A stretch of 64,000 bases of DNA from Ampullaceana balthica (lineage: Eukaryota; Mollusca; Gastropoda; Lymnaeidae): assembly GCA_944989445.1 (NCBI GenBank), contig CALYLW010000283.1, positions 571,377 to 635,376 of the forward strand. The letters run 5' to 3'. Below the pieces are notes generated by a model, which worked only from the letters and a program-made list of their open reading frames with translations, had not been told where the DNA came from and searched no databases. Each line of letters opens with the position of its first letter. Within the stretch, counting starts at the first letter, position 1. Shown piece by piece: positions 33,766-45,619 of the stretch. The position numbers and the translations under genes were made by a program.

Positions 33766-35242
33766 TTAGATTAAACTTTTGTTAAACTTTAAAAAAAGAC
33801 TTGGGTGAACTTGATGAGATTTTAATAATTTTATTAGTGTATTAATGTCCGGCTCAATGTTTGTGAGTGGCAAATGCAAATCCCCACGAGTACTAATGTA
33901 TAGCCGGTTTCTTTTGTTTGTGATGAGGTTCATAACGGCACTGAATCCACGTTCTACCAAATAGGAAGACGGGAAAGCAGTCAACAACTTTTGTACAATA
34001 ACCCATAATGCAGGATATAAAATTGGGATCTCTTTTTGTAACCAGAATTTGTGGTATCCTTTTTCAAACATTGGTTTAAATTCCTCATTTGAGGATAATT
34101 CCATAAGTTGCTCCTGTATTAGTATGGATTCATCTGTGTCTGGGATCTGAGTTTGTCCCCGAGCACCCAGTCGGAAATATCCATGTGAAGGATGACTTCA
34201 AATCTTTTGTTCAGGTCTGCATGAAGAGCCGTTAAGTGTTGATAATAGGCAAGCAAGTTGTCATCTCTATTTTGCAAATTTCGATAGATTTGGAATCTGA
34301 GAACATTCTCCTCTCCCCAAGTTTTGTTTATACAGAAATTTTCTTGCAACAAACGTAGATATTACGCTTTTAGTTTTGATGAAATTTAATTGTTCACCCT
34401 GTAGTTTCAAATTAGTTTAGTTAAATTGGGAAAACAAATCTGTCATGTAGGCTATGTCATTTTTTGAGTTAATTAAATTTGTCTCAAATCATTGTCTTTG
34501 CCTTCCAGGAATTCCAGCACTGAATCACAGAGAGCATAAAATCGATTTAAACATGCACTTTTAGATAACCTTCGTACTTCTGTGAGTTATAGTCTTCATC
34601 ATTTTCCAAACAAAGTTTAGCAAAAAATATCTCATTGAAGGCATTCCTTTTGATTTTATTAACTGCTTTAATACATAATCTAGTGATCCATGCAAACGTT
34701 CACTAAGATTCTTGCAACTAAATGATGTCGATGAATGATACAATGCACTGAACATTGTGGTACAGCTTGTTTTAAGTATGCCAGTAAACCTCGGTATCTT
34801 CCTAACATTGCCGAGGCACGTCAGTAGCAACAGAAATGATATTAGTCAAGAGTATAGTTTTTTTTATCGAAAAATCTTTTTAATTCAGTAAATAAGGTTT
34901 TACCTTTCGTATCTGTTTCCAAACATTTAGGAAACAACATTTCTTGGAAAAATTGTTCTTCTTTTACAAATTTTACATAAGCTAAAAGTAAAGTCTAGTT
35001 TCCTGGTAAAGTGGACTGTCAAGCTGTAGAGAAAATTCAGATGTTTTTAAGTAATCACATAGAGAATTTTCAACACACTGAGCCATTTCGTCATTCCTTC
35101 TTTTGACTGAATTATTGCTCAGTGGATTTCTTTTTGTGATGTCGAAAGCTGGTTTTTGCAACACAGTGCTTATCACCTCACTTACAGCTGGTAAAATAAG
35201 TTCTTCATAAATCTTGTGGGGCTTTCCAGACTTTGCAATCAA
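33766..35242 (-). pseudogene. hAT transposase pseudogene, ZBED5/FAM200-like
   Basis: Minus-strand fragments lie in order from 35242 down to 33766. The first (MIAKSGKPHKIYEELILPAV, then LSNNSVKRRNDEMAQCVEN and FSLQLD) is the start of the catalytic region in the ZBED5/FAM200 group. Middle fragments at 34561-34830 and 34119-34352 include SDWVLGD. The last, with FPSSYLVERGFSAVMNLITN, is the C-terminal dimerisation region. Several frameshifts and stops separate them, and the expected Asp after FSLQLD is followed by SPLYQET rather than the usual E-S-T. No zinc-finger BED region was identified. Confidence 0.8.
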
Positions 35243-36436
35243 TAAAGAACTATTGTAAGACGTACGCAGTCCATCGCCATCTCACTTAGATGTTGTCCCT
35301 ATGAGTTGTTGAACTGATGGTGTCTTCAAATATGTTTCTTGGACTGCTTCATAAAATCGTTAAAATTTTGTCGAATGATTCTATGAAACCTTCCAAGCTT
35401 ATGAAACAATTTAATGAAAATCCATAGTGATAAAAAAAGATAAAAGTTTTATTTCACAGAAAACACATTGGTAAAATACTATTTCCTGGTGATAAATAAA
35501 GCCATATTTCAAATATTCAACACTGTACTGCCTACATTTTTTCTTTGGAACCTTTATCTGCTAAAAAGGGCACAAAAATATAAGAACAATTTTATATAAA
35601 TGTTTTATTTGAAACGTTTATTTAACTATTAGTTATTAACCTTTTAAATGGAATGCTACAGTAAAACCATTTAGTATTATTTGACGTGAGTCGGAAGGAT
35701 ACAATTCAATTTTTTTTCTCCAAAAAACTTACGATCCCTTTGTGAGTTTTATTATTTTTTAAAAATTAACTTTAAGTTATTACTATTTTGAAAATGCGAA
35801 ACATTGTTTTCAAAAGATACAAATTGTATTCAAATATTAAATATACTTACGTTCAAAAGTACACTATCTGGATAACAATACAAAATTCAACTATATCAAA
35901 ACTTCCAATTAACAATACTAAACTTCTTTTAGCCTGAGATTGGGAAAATTGCTTTATACACTTCGCATCAGCATTACATTAATATAACTTGTCGATTACA
36001 TGTACGACTCTTTTAGACTTTATATTGTAGGCAAGTTATGCATGTAGCAGCATAATTGCGTTGCTGTATAAAACTATTTTCGGTAGTCTGTCTCACACTG
36101 CGCCATTTTAAACTTTGAAGAAAGACCAAAAAAAAGGTGAGGGGGAGATTTCTATGTTTCAATATTTTAGGTTTCTAAAGCCATTTTATCATAATATATT
36201 AGAAAACATTTTTAAATATTACTTTGCTAAATCTCTAAAAAGGCGTGTGGTCGAATTTTTAATTCAAAAAAGTCATTTTGCTGACTCGATTCATGAATTT
36301 TTAATCGTCCAATCATATCAAATGTGGTATCAATGGAAAGCTGTCGGTAAGTCATAATTGATAAATATGACTTACCAACATGTCAAAATTTACCCAACCC
36401 TGCAATCATCGTCATTTCCGGTAAAATATTGTATTT

Positions 36437-36950
36437 TTAAATCCCTTATATTAACTTCACGGCCGTCTCTGTCTCTCTGTCGTTCTGTCGTCATCTCTCT
36501 CTCTCTGTCTTGGGCGGGCGGAAAAACAAAAGTAAAAAATGACCCACTTCCCGAAATTTGGCAAACGGACCCGTGTCACCTAACAATGCATCGTATCAAA
36601 ATTTCAGATCGATCGAACGAACCGTAATTAAATTAATGCATTTTTAGTTTATCCTTATATAACGTATGTAATTCAAATTCACTTTTGTTATTGTTTTTTT
36701 CCACGTGAGAGTTTGAGTTGACACGTTGACGCGACCCATCGAAGTATCGGCGTGCTTTTGTTTACATTTTACGTGTCACGCTGAGCTCGGTCAAGCGATT
36801 GGTGACCAGACTTTTCCCCTCTCCCCCCCCCACCCACCCCCAGTGTTATGAAGCAAAGTTGAGTTAAGACAGATTGAGTCTGTAAATGTTTGTCGCGTTT
36901 GAAAATAATCAATACTGTTAGTTATGTCTCATATATAAGGGATTTATAGT
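36437..36950. repeat. Dispersed GATCGATC repeat family, copy A
   Basis: The ends are TAAATCCCTTATATTAACTT and ATATAAGGGATTTATAGTC, roughly inverted. The interior has TTTCAGATCGATCGAACG and ACCGTAATTAAATTAATGCA. The same landmarks recur at 49565, 54334, 54999, 59106, 59548 and 63128. This copy lies inside the hAT at 33614-37320. No ORF. Confidence 0.7.
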
Positions 36951-37328
36951 CAAAAACTTTGTTTTCACGGGTTTGTTTTATAATGACCTACATGTAGGGT
37001 CTCCGCCTTTCTCACGCATCAAACTTGACATACTATTCAATTAACCAAGCATTTTGATTTGTTACAGCTGTGGAAATATCGTATTTTTTTCTTTTTTAGG
37101 TCAACAACTTTATTTTACCCATGACCTAAAAATTGTTACTACAGTATTCATTGTTCTTCATTTTTTATTTTCGTAATATTTTTTTAAAAAATAGCATACT
37201 TTTATTATTGTTATACTAAACCTTCCGTGGACCCCCTGACGTTGTTCAGGGACCCCCAAATCAATTTTAATTTTCCACGGACCCCCTGGGGGTCCGTAGG
37301 GACCACTCTGGGAACCACTGATCTCAAC

Positions 37329-39270
37329 TTTACGCGAATCAAGCCTGGCATCCCCACAAACCAGCCCCACGCACAACATGCCTGCACGCGAATAGCCTTG
37401 AACCTGGACTACTGAGACAAGTTCCTATTTGCTGTGTCAAGGGGAGACAACCTGCTAACACGTTGTATCACGAGATTTTGTCAGACGATAAATCCTTCAT
37501 GCAGGGTGTTGAGCAGCCATGTAAGAATTCCATGCTGCATTGTGACGGAGTTAATTATAGCCAATATCAGGGTGAACTCGGTCAGACGCTTTTAAAATCC
37601 ACATATTCGTTTAATACAATGAGATGTCCAAGAGACATTCTACACGTTTTAGTGTATTATTTATTTTCAGATCGCTTAAGGCTTAAAGGCTACGTTTTAT
37701 CACTTTGTAACAGATATTGCGACATTCAAATTTAAGTTTTGTTAACCTTAAACATAATTTCGATGTTTACACTTTAAACCACAATTCCTCTACATTTTAA
37801 ATGGCAACTCGTTCCACTGTCGAGAAATCAAAGTACAAAATCAACGGGGGCCTCCAGACAAATAATTCGCTTTAGCTTATCGTTCGGTAGAGACAAAGTT
37901 CCTAGAAAAAAAATTCCAATGTCTTCGCTGAATGAATTTTTAAAAACTACCACAAACACGTTTGATGTTGTTAAAAGATTTTTCTAAAATAAATCTGAAG
38001 TGTAAAGGGGGGTTAATAATTCTGAGGTTTAAATGTTAATAAATTTGAGGTGTAAAGGGTTAATAAATCTGAGGTGTAAAGGGGGTTAATAAATCTGAAG
38101 TGTAAAGGGGCATATTAACTGTAACAATAGTTAATTGACTTGTAAAAATGATTTTGATGCATTTATTTTATGCGGAGCTTTTGTACATAACAATCTGAAA
38201 CGTCCAATGTTTAATAAATTGTTTGTAGTAGGCAATGATTGGGATATTGTAAAGCTCCTTCTTCGTACTACTTGACTCTCGCATAATTAAAACAAAGGCA
38301 GCCTTAATGCTAACATTTCTTCTCCTTATTATAGTATAACTTCTGGTTACATTTGCTCTCTATCTCTACGACTCTCTCTCTCTCTCTAGGTCTGTCCTCT
38401 AGCCCTGGGGCGGGTTACTCTCTGTCCTGGTCTGTCCAAGTCTCTGGTCTGTGCATGTCTCTGGTCTGTGCATGACTGACTTGTCTCCTACCGTCCTCTC
38501 CTTATATTGCCGGCCACAGGCATGCGGCCGACACCCGAGAACGCCCCCCTAGTGTGAGCAATAAAATTCTCAGTCCACGTCCAGTGATTAGCGTCTTATG
38601 TTCCCCCGGTTGTTCATAATGATCTCCAACCTTTAGTCTTGTTCACAGGCACTAAAAATTTCTTTTCCTGTCTTAACAATGGTCAGCATTGTTCTACACC
38701 ACCGTCTACCCCTACCCTCTTACCACCCAACGTTCCGTAGCTGGGGGTGGGGGGAAGGAGCCCGGAATCATTTCGTTTCCGGTCATTGTTTGAGAGCATA
38801 ATTACATTCCAGGTAAGACCCCGTCGCCTACCTACCGTCAGCTCCCCTCTCAATTATTCCAACCAAGGTTCTCAATTATTTCAACCCAAGTCCTTCACAA
38901 TATGCCCTCAGAAATCGTTACTGTTAAAAACTTGTAGAGTTAAAAAAAAGTGTCTCTACAATCTAAAGAGACTTCTTGCTGTCCTACTTTACAGAGGATT
39001 AATACGAACGTGAGGTCATACTTTATTTATGCGTCACAGGCTTCTTTCGCCTGGGTTTGTTTAGATCTCTCTCTTCAGTCTTGATCTTATTTTAGATTCA
39101 TATCGACGATAGTTTGTGTTGGCAGGCAAACAGCAGTATGTGATCGATGACAACTTATATCCATACAGGTCAAACAAACAAACTAATCAAATACACATAC
39201 GTTTTAACAAAAAAATCTTCAAGTAGACATCAGTTCATTAAAAAAATCAAGTAGACAGTTTAAAGAAAAT
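37329..39270. other. Intergenic; small ~27-bp repeat at 37985-38110
   Basis: Four degenerate copies of a unit with AATAAATCTGAGGTGTAAAG lie at 37985-38110. A CTGGTCTGTGCATG duplication is near 38450. I see no gene. Confidence 0.4.
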
Positions 39271-39273
39271 TTT

Positions 39274-39632
39274 ACACAAACACTCTACAATAACATCAGT
39301 CTACACAAACACATTACATGAAATCTGTTTATACAAACACGTTACATGACATCTGTTTATACAAACACGTTACATGACATCTGTTTATACAAACACGTTG
39401 CATGACATCTGTTTATACAAACACGTTGCATGACATCTTTATACAAACACGTGACATGACATCTGTTTATACAAACACGTTACATGACATCTGTTTATAC
39501 AAACACGTTGCATGATATCTGTTTATACGAACACGTTGCATGACATCTTTATACAAACACGTGACATGAAATCTGTTTATACAAACACGTGACATGACAT
39601 CTGTTTATACAAACACGTTACATGACATCTGT
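39274..39632. repeat. Minisatellite, 28-bp unit, about 13 copies
   Basis: The unit contains ACAAACACGTTACATGACAT followed by CTGTTTAT. Some units are 24 bp, missing four bases of CTGTTTAT. Confidence 0.93.
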
Positions 39633-40053
39633 TTCTACCGATAGTAACACATAATGAAGTTTGTATAAATAATTCAGATAAAAGTTTAAACTTTGAGCTA
39701 CTTAAAACAAAGGAAGCAAATGGATATTAATCGGTTGATAAAACTATCAGTCTCTGTCACCACGGCAACGTGATCAAATATGGGCGCCATGCTCTCGTTA
39801 TCTAGTGGGCAGACAGGTCACATGGCCATCCATCCGCAGTTTTCTCATTGGCTGACTGTACTCCCAGTAACATAGGTGATTGGGGTAAGGGCTAGGGAGC
39901 CTGGGTTGTAATATCTACAGCACAGTTATAGTTGGTGGTAACATAAGTGATTAGGTACGGAAGTCTGGGTTATAGTATCAACAGTGCATGTATGTATTTG
40001 GTTACAAAAAGAAAATTGGTTATTTGGCTGCTACAAAACTCGGGGCAGGTTGT

Positions 40054-40289
40054 TAAACATGAGGACACAAAACACATGACAGGTGGTGAACATCACAAAA
40101 CACATGACAGGTGGTGAACATCACAAAACACATGACAGGTGGTGAACATCACAAAACACATGAAAGGTGGTGAACATCAAAAAACACATGTCAGGTGGTG
40201 AACATCACAAAACACATGACAGGTGGTGAACATCACAAAACACATGACAGGTGGTGAACATCACAAAACACATGACAGGTGGTGAACAT
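40054..40289. repeat. Minisatellite, 28-bp unit, about 8 copies
   Basis: The unit is CATCACAAAACACATGACAG plus GTGGTGAA. Copies are nearly identical. The sequence is unrelated to the other 28-bp array at 39274. Confidence 0.93.
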
Positions 40290-41243
40290 CAATCAATGAG
40301 GTTAAAAAAGCAACAAGTTTAAAATGTAAATTCTCCTTAGAATCAGTGATTTATTTAATTTATCTTCTTTTGTACAGAAATTAAAAGCTATACATCAAGG
40401 TAAACTGGAAGTGGACAGTGATTTAAAAGGGGGGGGGCAGCAATGGGTTGGGAACCGTCATAAATATCATGTCATCTAGTTTGAATATCTCCATGGCGAT
40501 GCCCTTATTATGTTGAGGCTCGCCTTTGGTATTGTAGGCCGGGCTATACGAGTCTAAGCGACTCAGCCCTCCAATGAGAATGTCACATATTTAGTTTGAA
40601 ACAGGTCGACTTTTTTTAAAGTGTATAAATCTGATAACAGCAGAGTTTAGCGCCATGCCATTATAACCATACGAATCTTATAACGAGATTCTCTGTTTAT
40701 CGCCCAATGACTTGCAAAGGGACAAGGACTGACTCGTTACAAGTGTTAAAATCTTAAATGATGTTGTAATTAATGTAAAACAGAGCAGGGATTCAATTTC
40801 TGTATCTGCTGTAAAAGCTGGGAATTACGCCTACTCAGATCAGACCATTCAACCACACCAATGATAAGTCTAAATTTCTTAAACCCCATACCCACAATCT
40901 AATAGACAATCACACCATGAGGGTAAAAAAAAAGAACAACAAATTAAAACAATCTCAAGCGTTTAAACATAATAATGCTTTTAGCAGATTCCATGTTTTA
41001 TACCAACCCCATACCCCCACACACAACCCATATAATCAGTAAATAAAAGTGAAGGCCCGGATGTAATGCATCTTGCTGCAGTAAATTGAATTTCTAAATA
41101 TTTGTCCGATGAGACAAAAAGAGTTTGCCTCTTGTAATAGGGTTGATCTCCCTTGCAGACAGCCTGAGGAGATCGAGTTGTTACTTCCCTGTGACACGAC
41201 AGGTTTAGTTGGGAGAGTTTAACAACCGATTTATGATCAGCCA

Positions 41244-42870
41244 TGAGGTTTAACATGAGTGTTGTGATTAGAGTGGAGGTTTAACAGTAGTATTGGGATC
41301 AGAGTGGAGGTTTAACAGTAGTATTGGGATCAGAGTGGAGGTTTAACAGGAGTGTTGTGATTAGAGTGGAGGTTTAACAGGAGTGTATTGAGTAGAGTGG
41401 AGGTTTAACAGAAGTGTTGTGATTAGAGTGGAGGTTTAACAGTAGTATTGGGATCAGAGTGGAGGTTTAACAGTAGTATTGGGATCAGAGTGGAGGTTTA
41501 ACAGTAGTATTGGGATCAGAGTGGAGGTTTAACAGGAGTGTTGTGATAAGAGTGGAGGTTTAACAGTAGTATTGGGATCAGAGTGGAGGTTTAACAGGAG
41601 TGTTGTGATAAGAGTGGAGGTTTAACAGTAGTATTGGGATCAGAGTGGAGGTTTAACAGGAGTGTTGTGATTAGAGTGGAGGTTTAACAGGAGTGTATTG
41701 AGTAGAGTGGAGGTTTAACAGAAGTGTTGTGATTAGAGTGGAGGTTTAACAGTAGTATTGGGATCAGAGTGGAGGTGTAACAGGAGTGTTGTGATTAGAG
41801 TGGAGGTTTAACAGTAGTGTTGTGATTAGAGTGGGAGTTTAACAGTAGTGTTGTGATTAGAGTGGAGGTTTAACATTAGTGTTGTGATTAGAGTGGAGGT
41901 TTAACAGTAGTGTTGTGATTAGAGTGGGAGTTTAACAGTAGTGTTGTGATTAGAGTGGAGGTTTAACATTAGTGTTGTGATTAGAGTGGAGGTTTAACAG
42001 TAGTGTTGTGATTAGAGTGGGAGTTTAACAGTAGTGTTGTGATTAGAGTGGAGGTTTAACAGTAGTATTGGGATCAGAGTGGAGGTTTAACAGGAGTGTT
42101 GTGATAAGAGTGGAGGTTTAACAGTAGTATTGGGATCAGAGTGGAGGTTTAACAGGAGTGTTGTGATAAGAGTGGCGGTTTAACAGTAGTATTGGGATCA
42201 GAGTGGAGGTTTAACAGTAGTATTGGGATCAGAGTGGAGGTTTAACAGGAGTGTTGTGATAAGAGTGGAGGTTTAACAGTAGTATTGGGATCAGAGTGGA
42301 GGTTTAACAGGAGTGTTGTGATAAGAGTGGAGGTTTAACAGTAGTATTGGGATCAGAGTGGAGGTTTAACAGGAGTGTTGTGATTAGAGTGGAGGTTTAA
42401 CAGGAGTGTATTGAGTAGAGTGGAGGTTTAACAGAAGTGTTGTGATTAGAGTGGAGGTTTAACAGTAGTATTGGGATCAGAGTGGAGGTGTAACAGGAGT
42501 GTTGTGATTAGAGTGGAGGTTTAACAGTAGTGTTGTGATTAGAGTGGGAGTTTAACAGTAGTGTTGTGATTAGAGTGGAGGTTTAACATTAGTGTTGTGA
42601 TTAGAGTGGAGGTTTAACAGTAGTGTTGTGATTAGAGTGGGAGTTTAACAGTAGTGTTGTGATTAGAGTGGAGGTTTAACATTAGTGTTGTGATTAGAGT
42701 GGAGGTTTAACAGTAGTGTTGTGATTAGAGTGGGAGTTTAACAGTAGTGTTGTGATTAGAGTGGAGGTTTAACATTAGTGTTGTGATTAGAGTGGAGGTT
42801 TAACAGTAGTGTTGTGATTAGAGTGGAGGTTTAACAGTAGTGTTGTGATTAGAGTGGAGGTTTAACAGGA
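41244..42870. repeat. Minisatellite, 31-bp unit, about 52 copies, higher-order structure
   Basis: The unit contains GAGTGGAGGTTTAACAGTAG. Two main variants, one with TGTTGTGATTA and one with TATTGGGATCA, are interspersed. A rare variant, GAGTGTATTGAGTAG, appears at 41381, 41691 and 42404, spaced by exactly 10 and 23 units, and its neighbouring variants are repeated in the same order. Confidence 0.95.
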
Positions 42871-43009
42871 CGGTTATGGTCAGGTTTGAGTATAGAATGA
42901 GTTTTAAGATCAGGGTCTCAAACAAGTTTCATAGCAAGAGTTGTGGGATAAGAATAGCTTAAATTTTTTTTGCAGCCTATGGAAGTCTGCGATAATATCG
43001 AAAAAATAA

Positions 43010-43135
43010 TAATTTATGTTAAAGATGGATGTTTTTACTTGAATCGAGGCTAAATTTTGGTTAGTTGCGGCCCTTTGATGTTTCACTTCTTACTAATGCG
43101 GCCCCCTCCATAAAAAGTTTGCCCACCCCTGGGTC
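43010..43135. repeat. hAT-like MITE end
   Basis: The segment ends AAAAGTTTGCCCACCCCTGG, with GCGGCCC motifs before it. This is the usual form of one hAT MITE end; the other end is not visible. Confidence 0.4.
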
Positions 43136-43139
43136 AGAT

Positions 43140-44480
43140 GATAATATCGGGACTTAAAAGCGGAAAACTATTCAGACTAAAAATATACCATTGAAATATT
43201 TTCTAAAAAGGCACCGTAAAATGAGTAAATCCCTTTCCCCCCAAAGAGATGAGTCCGGGCTCCATAACATAGAGCAATGAATACTTTGAACTTACGATTA
43301 AAGTCAACCAGTCGTTTTGACTTTCACAATTTTTTAAATAACGAAAAAAATACACTTCTCTTCCCAGAATCGAAACCTATTTCATCTGATTATTAGCCAT
43401 AAGAGGATGCGTGCTAAATTTTTAAGACATATTTATGCAGGGCATTTTCCCAATTAATACGAATTCATAAAGAATTTAATCAATTAATATAAGTGCGACT
43501 TCATATCTCTACCAATCAATATAGATAAAGTTCAAAGATGGGTGGAAAGGATATTCATCATTCATTTTTTTGTACGGTCTAAACTTCAAGTCTAAAGTTA
43601 TTGGAATCAAGTGTATAAAGAATATTATTTGCCGAGTTGGGACCAATAGCAGTAAGAAAAAAATGGTGTTCAATGATCGAACTGTCTGCTTTTTAAGGTC
43701 GAGACTGTGAAAATGCAACTGGAAGATATAAATTTACTGACGGAGGAGACAGAGCCTGAAAAAAAGCCGTTTCGTTTCATATCTTTTCCCTCCAATCTTT
43801 CTCATTAACTTATTTAATAAATCGTTATAGTCTCTACAAAATTTGTCATTTTGCTGTTATTTAACACATTAATATTGACAACGGTAATGATACAATTAAA
43901 ATCCATATACGTTTTTTTAAAGAGCATGTAGAAATAGGTTTCATTTTATATTGTCTTTTAAAATTAAAACACACACATCCTATTCCTTACAAATCTTAAT
44001 GAGAAACGTATCTGCTAAGTACAATATGCATTACTTATTTGCTTTACGCCTGTCTGTTCTCCAAAACTCGTGTCATTATTAGTTTATTATCTTTATATCA
44101 TGTACTTCAAAGGCGGCGACGTCCCCACCCCAGCCGGAAAACACACACACAAAAAAGTCCAACAGAAGGAGGGGCGGGAAAAATCAAAGTACACACCTTG
44201 TCCTTCTATCCGACACCACTATATCATCCTTACATCCCCACCGCATCCCGCCCATTAAAGAGTGCTAGTAAATCACGAATGGTCCAACTAACGATGCCAC
44301 CTTTTCTTCTCCGCGGTAATCGAATAATTTCCGCACCGACGGAAAGGACGCCCCCCTAACTTGGTCTTGGAATCGAGTTGGCCGACTGAAGTATCTAATT
44401 CCAATAGCGCGACAATGCACGCCCGAAAACTTGGTTAGAGGCGTTGACAGGGTTATAGCATCTACGATCAACACGGTCTC
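43140..44480. other. Intergenic, no gene seen
   Basis: AT-rich up to 44100, then a CG-richer single-copy stretch to the start of the 30-bp array. Short open frames only. Confidence 0.35.
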
Positions 44481-45617
44481 CAGTTCTCAGAATAAGATCA
44501 TCATAGGCCTCAGTTCTCAGAATAAGATCATCATAGGCCTCAGTTCTCAGAATAAGATCATCATAGGCCTCAGTTCTCAGAATAAAATCATCATAGGCCC
44601 CAGTTCTTAGAATAAGATCATCATAGGCTCCAGTTCTCAGAATAAGATCGTCATAGGCTACAGTTCTCAGAATAAGATCATCATAGGCTCCAGTTCTCAG
44701 AATAAGATCATCATAGGCTCCAGTTCTCAGAAAAAGAACATCATAGGCTCCAGTTCTTAGAATAAGATCATCACTGGTCCCAGTTCTCAGAATAAGATTA
44801 CCATAGGATTCAGTTCTCAGAATAAGATCATCATAGGCCCCAGTTCTTAGAATAAGATCATCACTGGTCCCAGTTCTCAGAATAAGATAATCACTGGTCC
44901 CAGTTCTCAGAATAAGATCATCATAGGCCCCAGTTCTCAGAATAAGATCATCATAGGCTCCAGTTCTTAGAATAAGATCATCACTGGTCCCAGTTCTCAG
45001 AATAAGATAATCACTGGTCCCAGTTCTCAGAATAATATCATCATAGGCCCCAGTTCTCAGAATAAGATCATCATAGGCTCCAGTTCTTAGAATAAGATCA
45101 TCACTGGTCCCAGTTCTCAGAATAAGATAATCACTGGTCCCAGTTCTCAGAATAAGATCATCACTGGTCCCAGTTCTCAGAATAAGATCGTCATAGGCTA
45201 CAGTTCTCAGAATAAGATCGTCATAGGCCCCAGTTCTCAGAATAAGATCGTTATGCCCCAGTTCTCAGAATAAGATCGTCATAGGCCTCAGTTCTCAGAA
45301 TAAGATCATCACTGGTCCCAGTTCTCAGAATAAGACCGTCATAGGCTCCAGTTCTCAGAATAAGATCGTCATAGGCCCCAATTCTCAGAATAAGATCGTC
45401 ATAGGCCTCAGTTCTCAGAATAAGATCATCACTGGTCCCAGTTCTCAGAATAAGATCGTCATAGGCTCCAGTTCTCAGAATAAGATCATCATAGGCTCCA
45501 GTTCTCAGAAAAAGATCATCATAGGCTCCAGTTCGCAGAATAAGATCATCATAGGCTCCAGTTCTCAGAATAAGATCCTCACTGCTCCCAGTTCTCAGAA
45601 TAAGATCATCACTTATC
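44481..45617. repeat. Minisatellite, 30-bp unit, about 38 copies
   Basis: The unit is CAGTTCTCAGAATAAGATCA plus TCATAGGCYC. The period is exactly 30 except for one 28-bp unit near 45250. Because 30 is a multiple of three, the minus strand stays open for 122 residues (DDLILRTGAY repeated); this is a by-product, not a gene. Confidence 0.95.
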
Positions 45618-45619
45618 AC

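Larger units (their letters stand above)
33614..37320 (-). mobile_element. hAT element, 3.7 kb, decayed, ZBED5/FAM200-like
   Basis: The left end CAGTGGTTCCCAATC and right end GGGAACCACTG are inverted repeats. The flanking octamers ATCTAAAC (33606-33613) and ATCTCAAC (37321-37328) agree at seven of eight. Both subterminal regions read as 'CCACGGACCCCC'. The size is right for an autonomous hAT, and broken transposase lies on the minus strand. It also contains a copy of the dispersed GATCGATC repeat at 36437-36950. Confidence 0.85.

Noticed and set aside
39274..45617. Regular 28-31-bp repeats that superficially resemble a CRISPR array
   Set aside because: The repeats are directly adjacent with no unique spacers, and the surrounding DNA is animal with introns.
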